DNA of 64,000 nucleotides from Membranipora membranacea (lineage: Eukaryota > Bryozoa > Gymnolaemata > Cheilostomatida > Membraniporidae): contig OU612073.1 of NCBI GenBank assembly GCA_914767715.1, positions 10,480,001 to 10,544,000 on the forward strand. Direction: 5' to 3'. Of this stretch, positions 59,201 through 64,000 are shown one piece after another. The position numbers and the translations under genes are program-made. The notes beneath the pieces were generated by a model that worked only from the letters and a program-made list of their open reading frames with translations, was not told the DNA's origin and did no database searches. The number at the start of each line of letters is the position of its first letter. Position 1 is the first letter of the stretch.

Positions 59201-60902
59201 ATATATATTTGGTAAATTGTTCACTTCATAAGTCTAAATAAGTTTAAATCTTCACAATGGAGAGAGTTATCCCCTCTAGAGAAAGGGAAGTAGAACCTGT
59301 GGTACTCAAGCTGCATCCTATATACCCTTGCCCACCGGAAATCACTCATTGTATCAAATAGGAGATCTTTTTACTACATGTTGGGTGCAAAAACACAGTG
59401 GAGCAGTAAAATTAGTCCAGTTCCGCAAGGACCTGGCTAGGATGAATGGCATGCCAGTACCAAATCAAAGTTACTCTCTGACATGACTAATGCATTTTGC
59501 ATGTACAATAGTACCAGTCTATTTCTAAAATCTGATAGAGCATTTGATGAATAGGTTGTGTTCTCTTCGGCTTTTATGTTATGGGTAAACTATCTCTTGA
59601 AATATTATAAAAAAGTAAAATCTAAAGTCATTGACAAACATTCAGGTGATCCTACCAAAGATGGAGGTTAAACTATGGCGTGTGAGAATGACCAAAATTA
59701 TCACAATTCAAGACCTTCAGTCAAGTTCTTAGCAAGCTGCCACATTACCAGTCAATTCAACCAATGAAAACAACTGACATCGTAATTAAGCTGACCGAGA
59801 TAAGTTCCCACCTGAGCTTGTTAAAATTTTTGCTAGCTTACAGTAAATAAAAAAACTACAAAAATTTACACTAGAGAATATGTCATATATACTTACTGTG
59901 GTTGGAGAGATGGTGTGATGTTGTTGTAGCAGGGTTGTCTTGTAGCGCAGTATGGTTGACATCCTGCAGGCTGACTGCACTGTGGTTGGGGACAGATCTG
60001 TGCAGCGGGAGATCCTCCATTGAAGGGATAGAAAGCCATGGTGGCGACAATATCAAGCTTTTAACTGATCTACGGCTTTTGAATATGGATTCTGGAAAGG
60101 CGCTGCAAACTGGACAAAAGGATGAAGGATAAGTATTAGGATTAGTTTGTTTTCCACAAGAGCAATGTCATGTTATTTTGAGTTATGTAGTAGGCACATA
60201 AATATAACCATCAAATCTTTTAGAAAGTACTACTCTAATTAGCTGCTGTTAGTGTTATGATGGATGAGACTTGACCACTCACCAACTCTTTTGTGGCCAG
60301 CAGTCAAGAGAAGTATGCTGTGAAAATCAAAGCAGGTGTGATGTGCCTTAAAAACTCTGCTTTCTTTCTATTGCTTATCAGTGTTCGTTCTAGAACTAAC
60401 TTCAGTACATCAATGTCGATGATGTCATTTTTAAGCATAAAAGAAAGTTTCTACTCACCAAAAATGAAACAAAGAAATATCATCGACAAGCCCTGGAAAA
60501 AGCACATCATTTAATGAGTCAGTGCAGTGGTGTGACACACCTAATTATCAAATACCAACAACCAAATATTGTATGACAATATCCATAATGTTAATCTTCA
60601 TGTTTAGCTTTAAGATCTCTAAGACATGCGTCATCTCAACAGAAGACAGCGTTATGAAGATCAGATTATAAAACACAAAGGATGTTTGCGAAATTTTCCA
60701 TTGTTGATTGCAGAGCGTTTATAAAACATGGTTGTCCCTACAACGTGAGGACATGACAGAAAGCCAGAAACAATTTGTATAATATTTATGTTCTCATATT
60801 TCCATTTTGAAAGCGAATTGTCGTATCTATCAGTTTGATATTTATAAACAAATTTTTTGAGTTATTGTGCAAAAACTTACTTAAACCGCTGGTTGCGAGC
60901 AT
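56246..60902 (-). CDS. Probable type I membrane protein with Cys-rich module
   Basis: Exons with matching phase: 59897-60102 (open frame AFPESIFKSRRSVKSLIL..., phase 2 in, 1 out), 58871-59024 (KNVTRQNHTTTTVTSSSTTP, a mucin-like stalk with N-glycosylation sites), 58504-58598 (FMKWKRSLLESLI), 57510-57641 (CGDNCSPGYQCGIYKQGAG then CLPCDKGKYSLKGLEC, resembling ephrin-receptor/GCC-type or TNFR-type Cys-rich repeats) and 56246-56496 (ICTVVWVVILIGTLGAIVAL, one TM helix, then a Gln/Ala coiled coil). The last acceptor is weak. The 5' end is unresolved. Candidates are 60881-60902 (MLATSGL), 60459-60510 (MMCFFQGLSMIFLCFIF, signal-peptide-like) and a 35-nt exon 60283-60317, and they do not all fit one phase. 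Function is unknown. Confidence 0.6.
58331..58354. repeat. CCCCT tandem repeat
   Basis: Four to five units of cccct in an intron of the membrane-protein gene. Confidence 0.9.
58880..60039 (-). CDS. Overlapping alternative frame, Cys/Tyr-rich 95-residue ORF
   Basis: The exons 59897-60102 and 58871-59024 are also open in a second frame. An ATG at 60039 in near-perfect Kozak context (gccaccATGg) gives MAFYPFNGG, then CPQPQC, GCQPYC and RQPCYNNITPSLQ. Spliced across the same junction it continues PHYYQIPQECYTPESYYHYS and ends DACCYLYNS with TAA at 58880-58882. The spliced length is 95 residues with eight or more Cys. It may be an alternative product, the true product of a separate transcript, or chance. 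The main frame is preferred because it continues through three further exons. Confidence 0.35.
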
Positions 60903-61210
60903 GTAACCTTGTCACAGAGCTCGACGAGTTTTTCTGCTTAAATAACAAGCAAAGACAGTGCAAAGTGACATTAGATCATAAATAATGTTTATGATGATAT
61001 TCTCAGTAATTTACAGATACATGTGCTTTATTCCCGCCATAACTATTTAGCCTGTTGAGATTTCTCATTGGCCATTAATTTGATCATGTGACACATTTTA
61101 CTACAAAGTCACATGACTACCAATAAATCATGAGTTGAGTGGACTGTAGTAGGAGGCAATGAGGGGCACTGAGTTAATAAATGTTATATTTTAGTTAAAA
61201 TTCTTTTATA
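60903..61210. promoter_or_regulatory. Probable bidirectional promoter region
   Basis: About 308 bp separate the most upstream minus-strand exon candidate (ATG at 60902) from the transporter ATG at 61211. Head-to-head spacing this short usually means a shared promoter. No TATA box or known motif is claimed. Confidence 0.35.
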
Positions 61211-63702
61211 ATGGGTTCTAAAGGGTCCAAAGATTCAGCAGACACAAGCAGCAATGAGTATCCACATGCTGCTATACTGAGAGGTGCCACAGAATCTGAT
61301 GCTCTCTTGCATCCACTGGTGAGTTTGTATTTCTACTAATGCAAATATCATCCAACATTAGTTTACTCATTTGTGCGAGTTCACCATTTGATTCAGATAC
61401 CACTCACAGCATTTGTGTGTGCATTGGGATTGAGTCAGACCTCACAAGTATAAGACCAACACTTACATTAATTCCTTGCTCAAGCCCTTTGTCATCACAA
61501 GCCCTTTATTACACTACATAATCTACTCTCTTTTTAGTATGTAGGAAATAGCTTGTGGGTGCTGGCCTAATCATAAATTATTAAGGGAATACCTCATAAA
61601 TACCAGACAACCTAACCTGAATGTATGTGTGTTTGTTACCAATCTATGACCAAGGAGTTACTCCTTGCTATGACAGTTTGTTTTGGATGGTACACCATAG
61701 TAATTGTGATACTGTTATTTATCTGTAAAGAATGGCGAAAATAACACCACAAGTACCTCACATAAGTTGACAGTATGGACGGGGATGGTATTTATAGTGG
61801 GAGAGATGGCAGGGAGTGGAGTTCTGGCGTTACCTAGTGCAATAGAGAACACAGGTGAGGAAAGCTCTATCTTCGGCGTCTGTTTAGTTTGTCTCTAAGT
61901 TTATCAATTTCAAGAAACTAGCTAAGACTAGTATACATACGACTGCTGAACACACAGGTATTCCGCTAGAAACCCCCTTTTAAAGCCTCCCCTAATACTG
62001 AATTCTCTTGCAAGCCCAAAGAGAATGAAATCATCCTTGTCTGTTGATGAGCATCTCACTCCTTCACATATAGCTCTCAGTACATTTTTTATATAATCGA
62101 TTTGTGACGCAGATTTATTATATTATTTCAGGTTGGATAGGGATTTTCGTTCTCATACTCAGCTGTGTAGCTATTGGCTGGTGTGGGATTTTATTGGGTA
62201 AATGTTGGCTCATGTTGGAAGAAAGATTTCCTGAATATCAGGATCACTGCAGAGATCCATATCCGTCCATCGGTCAGGAGGCATTCGGCAAACCCGGCAG
62301 GTAGATTAATTAAAGAGGAAATGTGTTTTTTTTGGTTTATCAGAGAGTCTGTTCAGACAACGCCTCATATATGACATAACAATAGTACTGTTTAATGTTT
62401 TTCGTTTTTGTTCCTGTAGTCTCCCTTCCCTTATATTACTTATCGGCTCCTTGATGATTGACTCCACCAATTTGAAAAATTCTTTGCTCTTATCTGTGAC
62501 CATGAATGAGGGTACTGTGCAATTCAACCACCCGTTCCCCTACCTGGGGGATAATCACAGATAACTATCAGTAATCTGCTTTTTGTTTTACAGGATTTTA
62601 GTGTCTGTGTGTATAGATATTACTTTATTTGGAGTATCGGTAGTATTTATGACACTAGCAGCTGATAACCTGCAGGCAGTGTTTAGTAAGGTACCAGCCC
62701 TCAGTTTCTCTCCATGCTTATGGATGTTAATAGTAGCTGCTCTTCTCACTCCTGTTGTGTGGCTGGGAACACCTAAAGATTTCTGGTGAGTTTTACCGCA
62801 AAAGTTTGAGTGCTAAGAATTCAATTTGCCATCTCTTAATAAGTTAGTTATTAATCGAAATTAATAATGGCGGATAGATCTTATTTATGAATACCATTTA
62901 GTATGAAAAATTTCAAAACAAGTGTTTTTATCCATCAGGAAATATATGTGATAAATTTTACAATCACATTAAAAAGCTACTTGATCAAATGAAACTTTAG
63001 CTGGCTTGACTAGCATTTGCAAACATGGAGGACACAGGAAACATACCAGCGTACCTGGATGATACCAACTGTCAAAATAAAAAATGTGGCAGGGTGGCAT
63101 AGCAGTTAGGATTTGCAGCGGTTAGGGTTAGAGCTTTTCAATCTGAGAGTAGCAAGTTTTAATCCCAGTCACTACCCATGCTGCTAATGGAGGTGAGCTC
63201 TTCTTACATTACCCTGTCTTTCCCACCCTTACCTCGTACCTGGGTGCGCTGAATTGATGAGTCATGGTAAGAATATTCTTGGCGGCCCCGAAAGGGGCAC
63301 TGAATGGCAAATAAACTGTACACATGATTTGTATTATGTAATAATCTGATCTGTGTTTTATTTAGGAAATCTAATTTGATTTAGTATTAAACTAAACTGT
63401 TTCTGCGCAGGCTTTTAGTTATGATTTATAATATGCTATTGTATCTAATTTCAGGCCTATAGCTGTTGGTGCTACAGTAGCCACTGCAATAGCCTGTGTG
63501 ATTTTATTAGCTGAGATAGCTACCTACCCTCCTGCTACAGCAATGGCTGAAACGCCACACAAAGAAGTAGACATACTCTCCTTTGCTTTAGGATTTGGTA
63601 CGATATTATTCTCGTTTGGGGGTGCTCCCGCCTTCCCTACTATACAGTCTGATATGAATGTCACACAGGACTTTCCTAAGGCTATTAGCCTGGGATTTAT
63701 AA
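61211..63702 (+). CDS. Amino-acid transporter, Aa_trans family, 3' partial
   Basis: Exons 61211-61318, 61731-61854, 62132-62300, 62594-62785 and 63455-63702, phases 0, 1, 2, 2, 1. The N-terminus is hydrophilic ([20 protein letters not shown]). TM1 carries the family signature ([20 protein letters not shown]), and further TM helices follow ([77 protein letters not shown]). [20 protein letters not shown] and PTIQSDM match the conserved FSFGGHPAFPTIQ-like block of SLC32/36/38-type (AVT) proton- or sodium-coupled carriers. Substrate is unknown. The last helices lie beyond the window; an open stretch after the acceptor at 63928-63929 stops after 17 codons and is probably not the true next exon. 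Confidence 0.9.
63088..63318 (+). repeat. tRNA-derived SINE
   Basis: Opens with an A-box-like gtggcatagcagttagg, with a decayed B box (aagttttaatcccag) 60-70 bp later. A SINE-like body follows (gcgctgaattgatgagtca) and an end ggccccgaaaggggcactga. It lies in an intron of the transporter gene. Confidence 0.6.
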
Positions 63703-64000
63703 GTAAGTATTCTACTACATGATTTATTGGCAGGTGTTTTCTGTAATGCTAGCACCATAGTGTTAATCCAATGCCCGCATAATGTCCGCATAGTTAAAGT
63801 GACTCTACATTGTTACATTTCTTAGCCAAACAAATTTCTCAAAAATTGGATTGGGCGATTGCTAATACACCTGCCTCCTCCCATTAATATTTATAATATT
63901 TATAAGTTTATTCCCTCCCCTTACAATAGTGATGTGGGCAGTGACTTTAGTATCTCTTATGAGGGCACATCGTAGTGTATAATTCTGATTCATTAAACAT

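Noticed and set aside
63930-63980. Next exon of the transporter with stop (MMWAVTLVSLMRAHRSV)
   Set aside because: The family needs several more helices after this point, so a stop after 17 codons is not credible; the real exon probably lies beyond the window.
1-64000. CRISPR arrays, operons, ribosome binding sites, insertion sequences, phage or viral genes
   Set aside because: Spliced animal genes throughout; no direct-repeat/spacer arrays and no transposase or viral protein were seen.

Overview
The window is eukaryotic nuclear DNA from an animal. It is AT-rich, its genes are cut into many small exons with GT-AG introns, and it carries a peptide-type GPCR, an amino-acid transporter, tRNA-derived SINE-like sequences and several families of short palindromic elements. 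A marine invertebrate, perhaps lophotrochozoan, is plausible, but the phylum cannot be fixed from the sequence. Comparisons to vertebrate androglobin below are from memory, not from a search.

Layout. 1-47397 (+): one very large gene, androglobin (ADGB), a ciliary/sperm-flagellar chimera of a calpain-like protease region, a circularly permuted globin and an IQ motif. Nearly all conserved blocks of the vertebrate protein were placed on exons, and reading phase was checked by hand at each junction. The common part (13300-47397) uses about 46 exons and codes for about 2,000 residues. 49191-51867 (-): a class A GPCR in two exons. 52632-55571 (-): a five-exon gene for a 195-residue basic/acidic protein I do not recognise. 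56246-60902 (-): a probable type I membrane protein (Thr-rich stalk, Cys-rich module, one TM helix, coiled coil). About 300 bp separate its 5' end from an Aa_trans amino-acid transporter, 61211 onward (+), which runs off the right edge.

Most notable: the first 12 kb hold no ordinary gene. They hold a tandem series of ten (perhaps eleven) ATG-initiated exons. Each ends at a GT donor in the same phase (two bases of a codon), which is exactly what the common ADGB exon at 13300 (one base in) requires. This looks like a cluster of alternative first exons giving androglobin interchangeable N-termini. The N-termini are basic and Ser/Thr-rich and mostly contain Ser/Thr-Pro sites, several of the form [ST]-P-x-[KR]. 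I know of no description of such an array for androglobin.

Other notable points are a 678-bp open exon in the calpain region that could end a globin-less isoform, candidate microexons of 12-27 nt that keep frame, Asn at the globin distal (E7) position, a substituted calpain Cys position, a degenerate IQ core, a possible alternative C-terminus, and two adjacent exons of the type I gene that are open in two frames.
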